Of a DNA stretch of 64,000 bases, positions 8,908 to 16,973 are shown piece after piece. Every line of letters starts with the position of its first letter. Within the stretch, counting starts at the first letter, position 1. A model generated the notes under the pieces. It was given only the letters and a program-made list of their open reading frames with translations, did no database searches and was not told the DNA's origin. Origin of the DNA: an uncultured Bacteroidales bacterium (GTDB taxonomy: Bacteria; Bacteroidota; Bacteroidia; Bacteroidales; F082); assembly GCA_905233445.1 (NCBI GenBank), contig CAJOEP010000001.1, forward strand, positions 62,001-126,000, read 5' to 3'. The translations under genes and the position numbers were made by a program.

Positions 8908-11211
8908 ATGTGGAATAGAATTGCCAATTACATATTGAAATATCGGGTTTTAAACCTTGTGATTATCTCTTTTGTGTTGATATTCTTGGGGCTTAATGCT
9001 TTTAACGTGAAAATGGGGCATAGCATCGCCAATACCCTTCCCGATACCGACACCACGATGATTGAGTATCGTCAATTTCTTGAAAAATATGGAGAAGACG
9101 GTAGAAGTATCTTTGTGGGTATGTATGATGACCAACTTTTCACACTTGAACATTTTCAAGCGTATTATGACCTTAACGGCAAGATTAGAGAGATACCAGG
9201 TGTGACCGAATGTCTTTCAGTGACAAGGGTTTACAATCTGAAAAAGAACGACAGTCTAAAGAAATTCGAACTCGTTCAGGTTGTGAAACAGCGTCCTGAA
9301 ACGCAGGAGGAAGTCGATGCCATCAAAGATGAGATTATGAGTCTCGCGATGTACGACAAACTGCTGTTCAATACTGAAAAGCATTCCACCATGATGCTTG
9401 TTTCCCTTGAAGATGAATATGTCAGTTCAAAGAAACGCACCGAACTGGTGGCGTCGCTAAGGTCGTTTTTGGATGAATATGGCAAAGCTCATGGCATCGA
9501 GATGCATATATCAGGAATGCCTTACATCCGCGAAGTAACGACGCAGAAGATGGTTAAGGAAATTGTAGGATTCACGTTTTTGTCTATTTTCGTGGCGGGA
9601 TTCATATTGTTCCTGTTCTTCCGTTCTTGGCGTCCTTTGGTGTCGGTAGTCGCAATAGTCTTAATATCTGTGATTTACATGTTCGGAATCATGGTGTTGC
9701 TTGGCTTTGAAGTGACGATTTTAACAGGAGTGCTTCCTCCTTTATTAATTATTATAGGAGTGGAAAACTCTATATTCATGCTCAACAAATACCATCGCGA
9801 ATACGACCTTTGCCACGATAAGATGCAGGCTTTGAACAACGTGATTGTGCGCATCGGTCCGGCCAATTTCTTGACAAACGTGACTACCGCCGTCAGTTTC
9901 GCTTCATTCATCATTACTCGAAATGTGCTGTTGGTGCCGTTCGGAATACTCGCAAGTATCTGTATCATGCTGACTTACATGCTGACGATGGTGCTTCTGC
10001 CAACGTTTTTCAGCTATCAGAAGAATCCTGAAGGCAAGAGTGTCAATTATATGAACAGCCCGCAAATAAACTATATCATGACAAAGATTTCAAACTTTGT
10101 TTTGAGTCGCAAACGTGTGGTTTATGCGGTGCTAGGCGTTCTTCTGTTACTATGCACTTTCAGCGCTACCAAAATGTCAACATCAGGGCGTGTGGTCGAT
10201 GACATCTCCAAAAGAGATAAACTGTACAAGGACATCATGTTTTTCGAGGAAAACGTCGGCGGTGTGATGCCTTTTGAAATCTCCATCGACACGAGAAAAC
10301 CTAAAGGTGTCATGAATGCCTCGTTCATCCGCAAAGTGCAGCAATTACAGGACACACTGGCACTTTATCCTGAGTTCAGCGAGCCATTGAGCATCGCCGA
10401 AGTGGTGAAATTCGCGCGACAAGGTTTCTTCAACGGAAAACGCGAGCATTATAAAATCCCAAACAATAACGAGTTTGGTTTCATAATGAAATACATGCCT
10501 GAGACCAAAAATGGTGAGTTACCGAAAATTGTAACGCAATACATTGATAATCAGATGCAAAGTACTCGTATCTCTGTGCAGATGGCAAATGTCACTACAC
10601 CTGAGATTGATGCTATAAGCAGGTCGTTGAAACCCCAAATAGACAAGATTTTCCCGAAAGAGAAGTACGACGTTGTGATGACAGGAAGTGCTATGGTGAC
10701 ACTGCAAGGCACTAACTATCTGATTGTCAACCTCTCACATTCGCTGTTGCTAGCCTTTATCGTAATAGCACTGTTGATGGCCATCACCTTCCGAAGGTTT
10801 AAAATGGTAGTTATCTCATTGATACCCAATTTGATACCGCTTGTTTTTACCGCTGGCGTGATGGGAATGTGCGGAATACCGCTGAAAATGTCAACGATTC
10901 TTGTGTTTAGCATCGCTCTCGGAATCAGCGTTGACAATACCATTCATTATCTTGCGAGATACCGTTTGCAGATGAAAATCAATAACTACGATATTAAAAA
11001 ATCGGTGATGGCGGCTATTATGGAGACAGGACCGAGTATGATATATTCGGCCAGCGTGTTAATTTGCGGCTTCTTGATCTTCGCTTTTTCATCATTCGGC
11101 GGTACAAAAATTGTTGGTTTCTTAGTCCCATTTACATTGCTTATTGCATTGATAACCAATATTTTAGTTCTTCCTGCTTTGGTTTTGACATTTAACAGAA
11201 AAAAGATATGA
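8908..11211 (+). CDS. MMPL/RND family exporter
   Basis: A 767-aa inner-membrane protein from the ATG at 8908 (the track's TTG at 8899 adds three residues). It has the two-fold MMPL/RND-like plan: a first helix, a periplasmic domain of about 190 residues, a block of helices (about 215-370), a second single helix (about 395-415), a second periplasmic domain and a final helix block (about 610-765). Motifs such as GVENSIFMLNKY and GISVDNTIHYLARY are the intramembrane acidic segments typical of sterol-sensing/patched-like exporters. Relatives move lipids or hydrophobic compounds. It overlaps the prenyl synthase gene by 4 nt, so a link to an isoprenoid-type lipid is possible but only inferred. Confidence 0.85.
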   Translation: MWNRIANYILKYRVLNLVIISFVLIFLGLNAFNVKMGHSIANTLPDTDTTMIEYRQFLEKYGEDGRSIFVGMYDDQLFTLEHFQAYYDLNGKIREIPGVTECLSVTRVYNLKKNDSLKKFELVQVVKQRPETQEEVDAIKDEIMSLAMYDKLLFNTEKHSTMMLVSLEDEYVSSKKRTELVASLRSFLDEYGKAHGIEMHISGMPYIREVTTQKMVKEIVGFTFLSIFVAGFILFLFFRSWRPLVSVVAIVLISVIYMFGIMVLLGFEVTILTGVLPPLLIIIGVENSIFMLNKYHREYDLCHDKMQALNNVIVRIGPANFLTNVTTAVSFASFIITRNVLLVPFGILASICIMLTYMLTMVLLPTFFSYQKNPEGKSVNYMNSPQINYIMTKISNFVLSRKRVVYAVLGVLLLLCTFSATKMSTSGRVVDDISKRDKLYKDIMFFEENVGGVMPFEISIDTRKPKGVMNASFIRKVQQLQDTLALYPEFSEPLSIAEVVKFARQGFFNGKREHYKIPNNNEFGFIMKYMPETKNGELPKIVTQYIDNQMQSTRISVQMANVTTPEIDAISRSLKPQIDKIFPKEKYDVVMTGSAMVTLQGTNYLIVNLSHSLLLAFIVIALLMAITFRRFKMVVISLIPNLIPLVFTAGVMGMCGIPLKMSTILVFSIALGISVDNTIHYLARYRLQMKINNYDIKKSVMAAIMETGPSMIYSASVLICGFLIFAFSSFGGTKIVGFLVPFTLLIALITNILVLPALVLTFNRKKI

Positions 11212-12182
11212 CATCAGTTGAAAATATTCAAAATCTGATAACTCAATTCATTGAGTCTCAAGACTTTCTGGGAACACCTGAAGAATTGTACGCACCAATC
11301 GACTATACAATGCGCCAAAGAGGCAAACGCATGCGCCCGACATTGGCATTGCTGTCGTGTGAAATGTTTGGCGGTGACATCAACGAGTGTTTGACACCAG
11401 CGGTCGCAGCAGAGATTTTCCATAATTTCACCTTGATTCATGACGATATTATGGACGAAGCACCGCTTCGACGTGGCTTGGAAACGGTTTACCATAAATG
11501 GAATTCAAATATAGCATTGCTTTCAGGCGACGCCATGCTTATCAAAGCGTTTAAATATGCATTGAATACCAATAAGATATATTCACAGAAGATTCTTGCC
11601 GAGCTTTGTAAGGTGGCTTTGGAAGTGTGCGAAGGTCAGCAGCACGACCTGAATTTCGAGACCCGCGACGATGTCACTCTTGATGAATATATCGAGATGA
11701 TTCGTCTGAAAACTGCTGTTTTGCTCGGCTCTGTCTTGAAAATCGGTTCTATCGTGGCTGGTGCCAGCGATGAAAACATGAAAGCCGTCTATGACTTCGG
11801 TATCGACCTCGGCATAGCATTCCAGCTGCAGGACGATTTGTTCGACTGTTACGGCGATGTGAAGGTTTTCGGTAAGATGCCTGGCGGCGATATCGCAGAC
11901 AACAAAAAGACATATCTCTATCTTAAGGCTCTCGAACTGGCTTCAGCTGACGATAAAAAACGTCTCGAAGGCTATTTCTCAATGTCAAAAGGCCGCGACG
12001 ATAAGAAAATGCAGGCTGTCCTCGAAATTTTCGCCAAATACAATGTTCGCGAAATCGTCAACAACGTGATGACCGATTATTACAACAATTCTCTGAAACA
12101 CCTTGATACAATTGATGTTCCTGAAGAAAAGAAAGTGGTGCTGAAGAATTACGCTGATTATCTTTACAATCGCATAAAATGA
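11208..12182 (+). CDS. Polyprenyl diphosphate synthase (octaprenyl/nonaprenyl type)
   Basis: A trans-isoprenyl diphosphate synthase, 324 aa. It has both Asp-rich motifs: HDDIMDEAPLRRG (about 78-90) and QDDLFDCYGD (about 206-215), plus RGKRMRP for pyrophosphate binding. It adds isopentenyl units to make the long chain of menaquinone, so it acts at the membrane-cytosol interface. It is translationally coupled to the MMPL exporter by an ATGA overlap. Chain length cannot be read reliably; an ispB-type enzyme is most likely. Confidence 0.9.
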   Translation: MTSVENIQNLITQFIESQDFLGTPEELYAPIDYTMRQRGKRMRPTLALLSCEMFGGDINECLTPAVAAEIFHNFTLIHDDIMDEAPLRRGLETVYHKWNSNIALLSGDAMLIKAFKYALNTNKIYSQKILAELCKVALEVCEGQQHDLNFETRDDVTLDEYIEMIRLKTAVLLGSVLKIGSIVAGASDENMKAVYDFGIDLGIAFQLQDDLFDCYGDVKVFGKMPGGDIADNKKTYLYLKALELASADDKKRLEGYFSMSKGRDDKKMQAVLEIFAKYNVREIVNNVMTDYYNNSLKHLDTIDVPEEKKVVLKNYADYLYNRIK

Positions 12183-12189
12183 TACGATT

Positions 12190-12217
12190 GTAAGGGCAAA
12201 TCATTATTTGCCCCTAC
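12190..12217. repeat. Palindromic repeat GTAAGGGCAAAT/ATTTGCCCCTAC
   Basis: A 28-bp near-perfect palindrome between two convergent genes. It reads GTAGGGGCAAATAATGATTTGCCCTTAC on the minus strand, and the queA stop codon TAG is its own first TAG. It can form a hairpin that ends both transcripts. Confidence 0.7.
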
Positions 12218-13440
12218 GGAATGAATAAACACGAATCTCCGTAAGATAAAAACCTGAAATCGTGTTCTAGCGCGAACTTGTACGCTTCTTTCCATTTTTC
12301 TCCAATCAACGCTGAAACCAGTAATAACAATGTACTCTTCGGCTGGTGGAAGTTGGTGATGAGCGCCTTTGTCATCATGATAGGGCAGGAGGGGGCAATC
12401 ATCAACGCTGTTGTGGCGTGCAGTGCATCGAGATGATGCATCTCAAGATATTTCAAGATGGCATCGAGGCTTTCTTTTGCGTAAGGCAAGGTCTCTCTGT
12501 CCTGATATGGAAACCATTGATTTACATGGATGTTTCGTTCCTCATAGCCTTGTTCAATCATCATCACCCCAATCCAATATAGCGACTCGATGGTGCGCAT
12601 GCTTGTGGTGCCTACAGGAATAATAGTTTTACCAATGTTATCGTGCAGATGCTCAATGCATTGCTTCTTTACTATTATTGATTCGGAATGCATTTCGTGT
12701 TCGCCGATGGTGTCTGTCGCCACAGGCCTGAACGTGCCGGCTCCGACGTGTAATGTCACTTCCTCGATGGTGTGTCCCATCTCTTTGAGTTTGGTTATCA
12801 ATGGTTTAGTGAGATGCAACGATGCTGTCGGTGCTGCCACCGAGCCTTCATATTTCGCGAACACGGTCTGATAACGTTCTCTATCGCTCGGCTCTGCCTC
12901 GCGATGCAGATACGGCGGCAACGGAATCTCTCCGGCGGCTTCAAGCACTTCCGCGAAACTGATATCCGACGGCTCCCAAGAGAAACGGACTACAGAATAG
13001 GCGTCGGTCTTCTCAATACGCTCGGCTTTCAAAACGGATTCGGAGCCCCTTATTAATATAGGTGTAGTCAAAACGCCGTCTTTCCAGCGGCGCGAATTTC
13101 CCACCAGACAATGCCATTCAACTGGTGAACTCGCTGAAAACGCCAGCTGGTAGTCGCCATTGCCAGTAATCGGCTCCAGACAAAAAACCTCGATTGCAGC
13201 TCCCGACTCCTTTACAAACTGCAGACGCGCCCGAACGACCTTTGTCTCGTTGAAAACCAAAACCGAATTATTTGGCAAATAATCGCCGATATTGCGAAAA
13301 TGGTCTTCAAGAATATTATCATTTTTTAAAACCAACAATTTCGATGCATCCCTCTCCGCCAGAGGATATTTCGCAATTCTCTCATCCGGCAGCGGGTAAT
13401 CGTACTCGGCAATATTTATATTTTGAACGTTTGAAATCAT
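12214..13440 (-). CDS. queA: S-adenosylmethionine:tRNA ribosyltransferase-isomerase-like protein
   Basis: QueA transfers the ribose of S-adenosylmethionine to preQ1-modified tRNA to give epoxyqueuosine. Family sequence is clear: YDYPLPDERIAKYPLAERDASKLLVL at the N-terminus, LPPYLHREAEPSDRERYQTVFA and GSVAAPTASLHLT in the middle, HVGAGTFRPV and TNFHQPKSTLLLLVSA near the end. At 408 aa it is about 50 residues longer than the classic enzyme, as in several Bacteroidota homologues. The stop codon falls within a palindromic repeat. A TATTTTTG box sits 4 nt before the ATG. No tgt or other queuosine gene is nearby. Confidence 0.88.
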   Translation of the reverse strand: MISNVQNINIAEYDYPLPDERIAKYPLAERDASKLLVLKNDNILEDHFRNIGDYLPNNSVLVFNETKVVRARLQFVKESGAAIEVFCLEPITGNGDYQLAFSASSPVEWHCLVGNSRRWKDGVLTTPILIRGSESVLKAERIEKTDAYSVVRFSWEPSDISFAEVLEAAGEIPLPPYLHREAEPSDRERYQTVFAKYEGSVAAPTASLHLTKPLITKLKEMGHTIEEVTLHVGAGTFRPVATDTIGEHEMHSESIIVKKQCIEHLHDNIGKTIIPVGTTSMRTIESLYWIGVMMIEQGYEERNIHVNQWFPYQDRETLPYAKESLDAILKYLEMHHLDALHATTALMIAPSCPIMMTKALITNFHQPKSTLLLLVSALIGEKWKEAYKFALEHDFRFLSYGDSCLFIP

Positions 13441-13444
13441 GACG

Positions 13445-13452
13445 CAAAAATA
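13445..13452 (-). promoter_or_regulatory. queA -7 box abutting the start codon
   Basis: TATTTTTG (minus strand), then CGTC, then ATG. Only 4 nt separate box and start codon, so the transcript would be leaderless or nearly so. Confidence 0.5.
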
Positions 13453-13461
13453 GGGATATTT

Positions 13462-13815
13462 TTAATAGAAATGATTTAAATATTGAGATATCATGTGGTT
13501 GTTGCTCACATACCGAATAAAATAAGTCTGCATATTTGAGACATTATCATTATGTATTGTAAAAAACACATACCACATTGTATGTTTGTTGGTTTTGAAT
13601 TTGGCATAATACAAATCTTTACCAAATTTCATGAAATAGTCAGGTGCCGATTTTCTAGTTTTTGTTGGAAGGTTTTTCTTTATGTCTTCAAATAAATCGG
13701 TTACATATCGTATCGCATCTTCTTCAAATCCGAAGTAATCATTTTCGTAAAGAATATCAATAAGATTGTTGAAGTACTTCGATACTGCTGGTGTGGTTTT
13801 TACTTGTGTTTGCAT
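13462..13815 (-). CDS. Putative ParE/RelE-superfamily toxin
   Basis: 117 aa if started at the ATG at 13815 (MQTQVKTTP). The longer ORF in the track runs through the upstream small gene in another frame and is unlikely to be read. The body (helical region with FEEDAIRYVTDLFEDIKKNLP, then strands YYAKFKTNKHTMWYVFFTI and YFIRYVSNNH) has the order of helices and beta-strands of ParE/RelE-like toxins. It begins inside a 58-aa ORF on the same strand, the usual antitoxin position. I call the family from layout, not from a confident match. Confidence 0.55.
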   Translation of the reverse strand: MQTQVKTTPAVSKYFNNLIDILYENDYFGFEEDAIRYVTDLFEDIKKNLPTKTRKSAPDYFMKFGKDLYYAKFKTNKHTMWYVFFTIHNDNVSNMQTYFIRYVSNNHMISQYLNHFY

Positions 13816-13933
13816 AATTCGGTTTTTGGTATAGTTCGTGAATGTGTTCTTTAACCATGGCAAGCAATTCATCCATTGAAATTGCATTAGCAAGGTCGTT
13901 GTCAACGTTATTGTTATTTAAAACATTACCCAT
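13757..13933 (-). CDS. Small ORF, putative antitoxin partner
   Basis: A 58-aa ORF too short for the ORF track, starting MGNVLNNNNVDNDLANAIS and containing an acidic, helical stretch (MDELLAMVKEHIHELYQ). It ends at TGA 13757 and overlaps the start of the toxin-like gene by 59 nt in a different frame. Position, size and overlap fit the antitoxin of a type II pair. No DNA-binding motif can be recognised, so the role is inferred. Confidence 0.45.
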   Translation of the reverse strand: MGNVLNNNNVDNDLANAISMDELLAMVKEHIHELYQKPNYANTSKNHTSSIEVLQQSY

Positions 13934-13993
13934 AATGATTATATTTTTCGCAAAAATACTAAAAAAAAGAATACCTCAGAAAAATCCCATAAA

Positions 13994-14377
13994 TTAATCT
14001 TCTCCTTTTAATTTGTCGAGAATTCTGCGGTCTTTCTTGGTCGGTCTTCCTGCACCACGGTCGCGATATTCCGCCTTGTAGGCGTGCATAAACTCGATGC
14101 GCTCGTATTCTTCCGTCGGCGTGCGGTCGGCGTAGATGTTCGGCACGTCTTTCGGCGACACGCGGCTCTTCGGGATGCTCAAAACCTCCACCACTTTATG
14201 AAGTTGTCCGAGCTGCACGCCGATGACCTCGCCGACCTTCACATCATGCGAAGGCTTCATCGAGACCTCGTTCACTTTCACCTTGCCGCCCTTGCAGGCA
14301 TCAGCAGCCAAAGTGCGCGTCTTGAAAAGCCTCGCGCACCAAAGCCATTTATCTATTCTTAATTCTTCGTTGTCCAT
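13994..14377 (-). CDS. S4-domain RNA-binding protein (Hsp15-like)
   Basis: 127 aa with an N-terminal S4 RNA-binding domain (LRIDKWLWCARLFKTRTLAADACKGGKVKVNEV, about 5-40) and a basic C-terminal tail (RGAGRPTKKDRRIL). This matches the Hsp15/HslR family, which rescues stalled 50S subunits carrying nascent chains. It lies downstream of der on the same strand, separated by a block of short tandem repeats. Confidence 0.85.
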   Translation of the reverse strand: MDNEELRIDKWLWCARLFKTRTLAADACKGGKVKVNEVSMKPSHDVKVGEVIGVQLGQLHKVVEVLSIPKSRVSPKDVPNIYADRTPTEEYERIEFMHAYKAEYRDRGAGRPTKKDRRILDKLKGED

Positions 14378-14384
14378 AGTTTAC

Positions 14385-14492
14385 CATTAGGTATTAGCTA
14401 TTAGCCATTAGCTATTAGCCATTAGCTATTAGCCATTAGCAATTAGTCAGAAGTCATAAAACTAATGGCTAATGGCTATCGGCTAATGGCTT
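14385..14492. repeat. Short tandem repeats ATTAGCTATTAGCC with inverted copy
   Basis: Several tandem copies of ATTAGC[TC]ATTAG (14392-14442) are followed by TAATGGCTAATGGCTATCGGCTAATGGC (14463-14490), the inverted version. The whole can fold into a long hairpin between der and the S4 gene. No coding potential. Confidence 0.7.
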
Positions 14493-15799
14493 TATTTTTC
14501 TCTGAAAAATAATTGTATCGGCACTCCGTGGAAATCCCAAATGCTTCTGATTTTGTTCTCCAAGAACCTCACGTAGTTGTCCTTCACGTCTTTCGGCAAA
14601 TTGCAGAAGAAAATGAACTGCGGGGTAGGACTCTTCAACTGTGTGATGTATTTTATCTTCAGATAACGGCCACGCGACGCGATTTGCGGCGGCTGACTGT
14701 TGATGATCTCCAGCATGGTGTCGTTCAACTCTCGCACCGAGACTTTTCTTTCACGGTTTTCATAAACCTGATGTGCGGTCTCAAGCACCTTAAACGTTCT
14801 CTGACGGTTGATCGCCGAAGTGAAGATAATCGGATAATCGACAAACGGAGCGGTTTTCTCGCGAATCATGTTCTCGAAAGCGAGGTGAGTGTTGCTGTCT
14901 TTCTCCACCAAATCCCATTTGTTCACCACCAAAACGAGGCCTTTCTTGTTCTTTTCGATGAGCCTCAAGATGTTCATATCCTGCGAGTCGAAGCCTTCGG
15001 TGGCGTCGATAATCAGAATCGCGACGTCGCATTCCTCGATGGCACGTATTGAGCGCATCACAGAGTAGAACTCGATATTTTCGTAAACCTTGCTTTTCTT
15101 GCGCAAACCTGCCGTGTCAACCAGCATAAAGTCCATGCCGAATGCGTTGAAATGCGTGTTGTTGCTGTCTCTTGTGGTGCCCGCAATATCGGTCACGATG
15201 TTTCTCTCCTGACCCAAGAAAGCGTTAATCATTGACGATTTTCCAACGTTAGGACGACCAACAACAGCGAATCTTGGCAAGTTCGAATAGTCCTCCGTTG
15301 TGTCGTTTGGCAGATATTTCACCACCTCATCGAGGAGTTCGCCTGTGCCTGTTCCTGTCATAGCCGAGAAAGGATATATCTCGCCAAGTCCGAGGGCATA
15401 GAACTCCGCTGCCTCGCCGAATTTGCTCGGGATATCGGTCTTGTTCACGCCGAGAAGCACTTTTTTCTTGCATTTACGCAGAATCAACGCCACGTCTTCG
15501 TCCAAAACATGCACTCCGGCTTGTCCGTCAACCACAAAGATGATGACATCGGCCTCGTCGATTGCCAAATCCACCTGTTTTCTAATCTCTTCTTCAAAAA
15601 TATCATCTGATCCGACCACATATCCGCCTGTGTCGATGACGGTGAACGACTTCCCGTTCCAGTCGCTGTGTCCGTAATGGCGGTCGCGGGTCACACCGCT
15701 GCTTTCCTCCACAATCGCCTGACGTTTCTGCACCAAACGGTTAAACAACGTCGACTTTCCGACGTTTGGACGGCCTACTATTGCTACTATATTTGACAT
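14492..15799 (-). CDS. der: Ribosome-associated GTPase Der (EngA)
   Basis: A 435-aa double GTPase needed for 50S ribosome maturation. Two G domains are visible in tandem: the first P-loop GRPNVGKSTLFN (about 8-19) with DTGG and NKTD, the second GRPNVGKSSMIN (about 180-191) with DTAG and NKWD. A C-terminal KH-like domain follows (about 350-435). It lies 103 bp downstream of era on the same strand, separated by two palindromic repeats. Confidence 0.97.
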   Translation of the reverse strand: MSNIVAIVGRPNVGKSTLFNRLVQKRQAIVEESSGVTRDRHYGHSDWNGKSFTVIDTGGYVVGSDDIFEEEIRKQVDLAIDEADVIIFVVDGQAGVHVLDEDVALILRKCKKKVLLGVNKTDIPSKFGEAAEFYALGLGEIYPFSAMTGTGTGELLDEVVKYLPNDTTEDYSNLPRFAVVGRPNVGKSSMINAFLGQERNIVTDIAGTTRDSNNTHFNAFGMDFMLVDTAGLRKKSKVYENIEFYSVMRSIRAIEECDVAILIIDATEGFDSQDMNILRLIEKNKKGLVLVVNKWDLVEKDSNTHLAFENMIREKTAPFVDYPIIFTSAINRQRTFKVLETAHQVYENRERKVSVRELNDTMLEIINSQPPQIASRGRYLKIKYITQLKSPTPQFIFFCNLPKDVKDNYVRFLENKIRSIWDFHGVPIQLFFREK

Positions 15800-15826
15800 A
15801 ATTCAATATTTTTTTTTCATTCTATT

Positions 15827-15847
15827 GGCATAAGGCAGCCTTATGCC
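15827..15847. repeat. Palindromic repeat GGCATAAGGC-A-GCCTTATGCC
   Basis: Perfect 10-bp arms around one base, followed by CTACAGG. It is the first of two palindromes in the era-der spacer. Confidence 0.7.
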
Positions 15848-15867
15848 CTACAGGTTTTATATAACAT

Positions 15868-15902
15868 CCCGTTGGCGCAAGGCATGCCTTGCGCCCTACG
15901 GG
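15868..15902. repeat. Palindromic repeat GGCGCAAGGCATGCCTTGCGCC
   Basis: A perfect 22-bp palindrome (15874-15895) flanked by CCCGTT and CTACGGG. On the minus strand the era stop codon runs straight into it (TAACCCGTAGGGC...). The same TAACCCGTAGG...GCAAGGCATGCCTTG string recurs inside manA. Confidence 0.75.
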
Positions 15903-16784
15903 TTAGGCTTCGTATCCAAAATGTTTTAATTCTTCTTCATTATCACGCCAATCCTTATCGACTTTCACTCTCAAATCCAAGAAAATCTTCTTTCCGGTGA
16001 ATTCCTCGATGTCGGCTCGCGACTGTATTCCAACTTTCTTGATGGCGGCACCGCCTTTACCTATTAATATAGCTTTCTGCGACTCGCGAGATGCGAAAAT
16101 TGTCGCCTTGATGTTGATGAGCTTGGCGCTTTCTTCATACGCATCTACCACAACCTCAACGCTGTAAGGAATTTCCTGCTGATAATTCAACAAAATCTTT
16201 TCACGGATGATTTCCGTCACAAAGAAACGCATCGAGCGGTCGGTGAGCTCGTCTTTCGGGAAGTAAGGCGGACAAACCGGCAGTTTCTCCACTATGCTCT
16301 CAAACACATACTGCACGTTGGCGTGATGCATGGCTGAAATCGGGAACACTGTCGCTGCAGGAAGCGCGTTGCGCCAATATTCAACAGCTTTCTCCACTTC
16401 TTCCTGTGTCGAGAGGTCGATTTTGTTGAGCAAAACGAAGACTGGAACCTCCATTTTCTTGATGCGTTCCACCGTTTCCTCATCGATTTTCTTGTCGGTG
16501 ATATCGACCACATACAGTATCAAGTCGGCGTCGATAAACGCCACGTTGATGTACTGGTTCATGATTTCGTGCATCTTGTATGCCGGATTTTTGATGATTC
16601 CCGGCGTGTCGGAGAACACGATTTGGAAGTCATCGCCGTTCACGATGCCTAAAATACGATGTCTTGTGGTCTGCGCTTTCGATGTGATGATGCTGATTCT
16701 CTCGCCCACCAAATCGTTCATAAGCGTTGATTTTCCGACGTTTGGCTTGCCAATTATGTTGACGTAACCTGCTCTATGATCCAT
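15903..16784 (-). CDS. era: GTPase Era
   Basis: A 293-aa ribosome-assembly GTPase that binds the 3' end of 16S rRNA. It has an N-terminal G domain with GKPNVGKSTLMN, the DTPG motif (SDTPGIIKNP) and NKID. A C-terminal KH domain carries the GKGGAAIKKVG loop (about 240-250). First gene of an era-der cluster. Its stop codon abuts a palindromic repeat. The upstream region is shared with the divergent tRNA-fMet gene. Confidence 0.97.
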   Translation of the reverse strand: MDHRAGYVNIIGKPNVGKSTLMNDLVGERISIITSKAQTTRHRILGIVNGDDFQIVFSDTPGIIKNPAYKMHEIMNQYINVAFIDADLILYVVDITDKKIDEETVERIKKMEVPVFVLLNKIDLSTQEEVEKAVEYWRNALPAATVFPISAMHHANVQYVFESIVEKLPVCPPYFPKDELTDRSMRFFVTEIIREKILLNYQQEIPYSVEVVVDAYEESAKLINIKATIFASRESQKAILIGKGGAAIKKVGIQSRADIEEFTGKKIFLDLRVKVDKDWRDNEEELKHFGYEA

Positions 16785-16820
16785 ATTTTTAAAAATATTT
16801 CAATTTTTTTCAAAAAACTC

Positions 16821-16851
16821 TTGACACGAGCCGAAAAATGTTGTATTTTTG
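16821..16851 (+). promoter_or_regulatory. Promoter of tRNA-fMet
   Basis: TTGACA (16821-16826) and TATTTTTG (16844-16851) are 17 nt apart and end 15 nt before the tRNA. This is the clearest two-box promoter in the window. Confidence 0.65.
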
Positions 16852-16866
16852 CAGCCCAATTCACGA

Positions 16867-16940
<74 letters not shown>

Positions 16941-16942
16941 CT

Positions 16943-16973
16943 AAAGGAGGTCAAAAGGCCTCCTTTTTTATTT
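16943..16973 (+). terminator. Rho-independent terminator after tRNA-fMet
   Basis: AAAGGAGG-TCAAAAGG-CCTCCTTTTTT forms a 7-8 bp stem with a T-tract three bases after the tRNA. Its T-tract runs up to the stop codon of the convergent Omp28-like gene. Confidence 0.8.

Noticed and set aside
14385-14492. Possible CRISPR-like array
   Set aside because: Units are about 7-14 nt with no spacers and no cas genes nearby.
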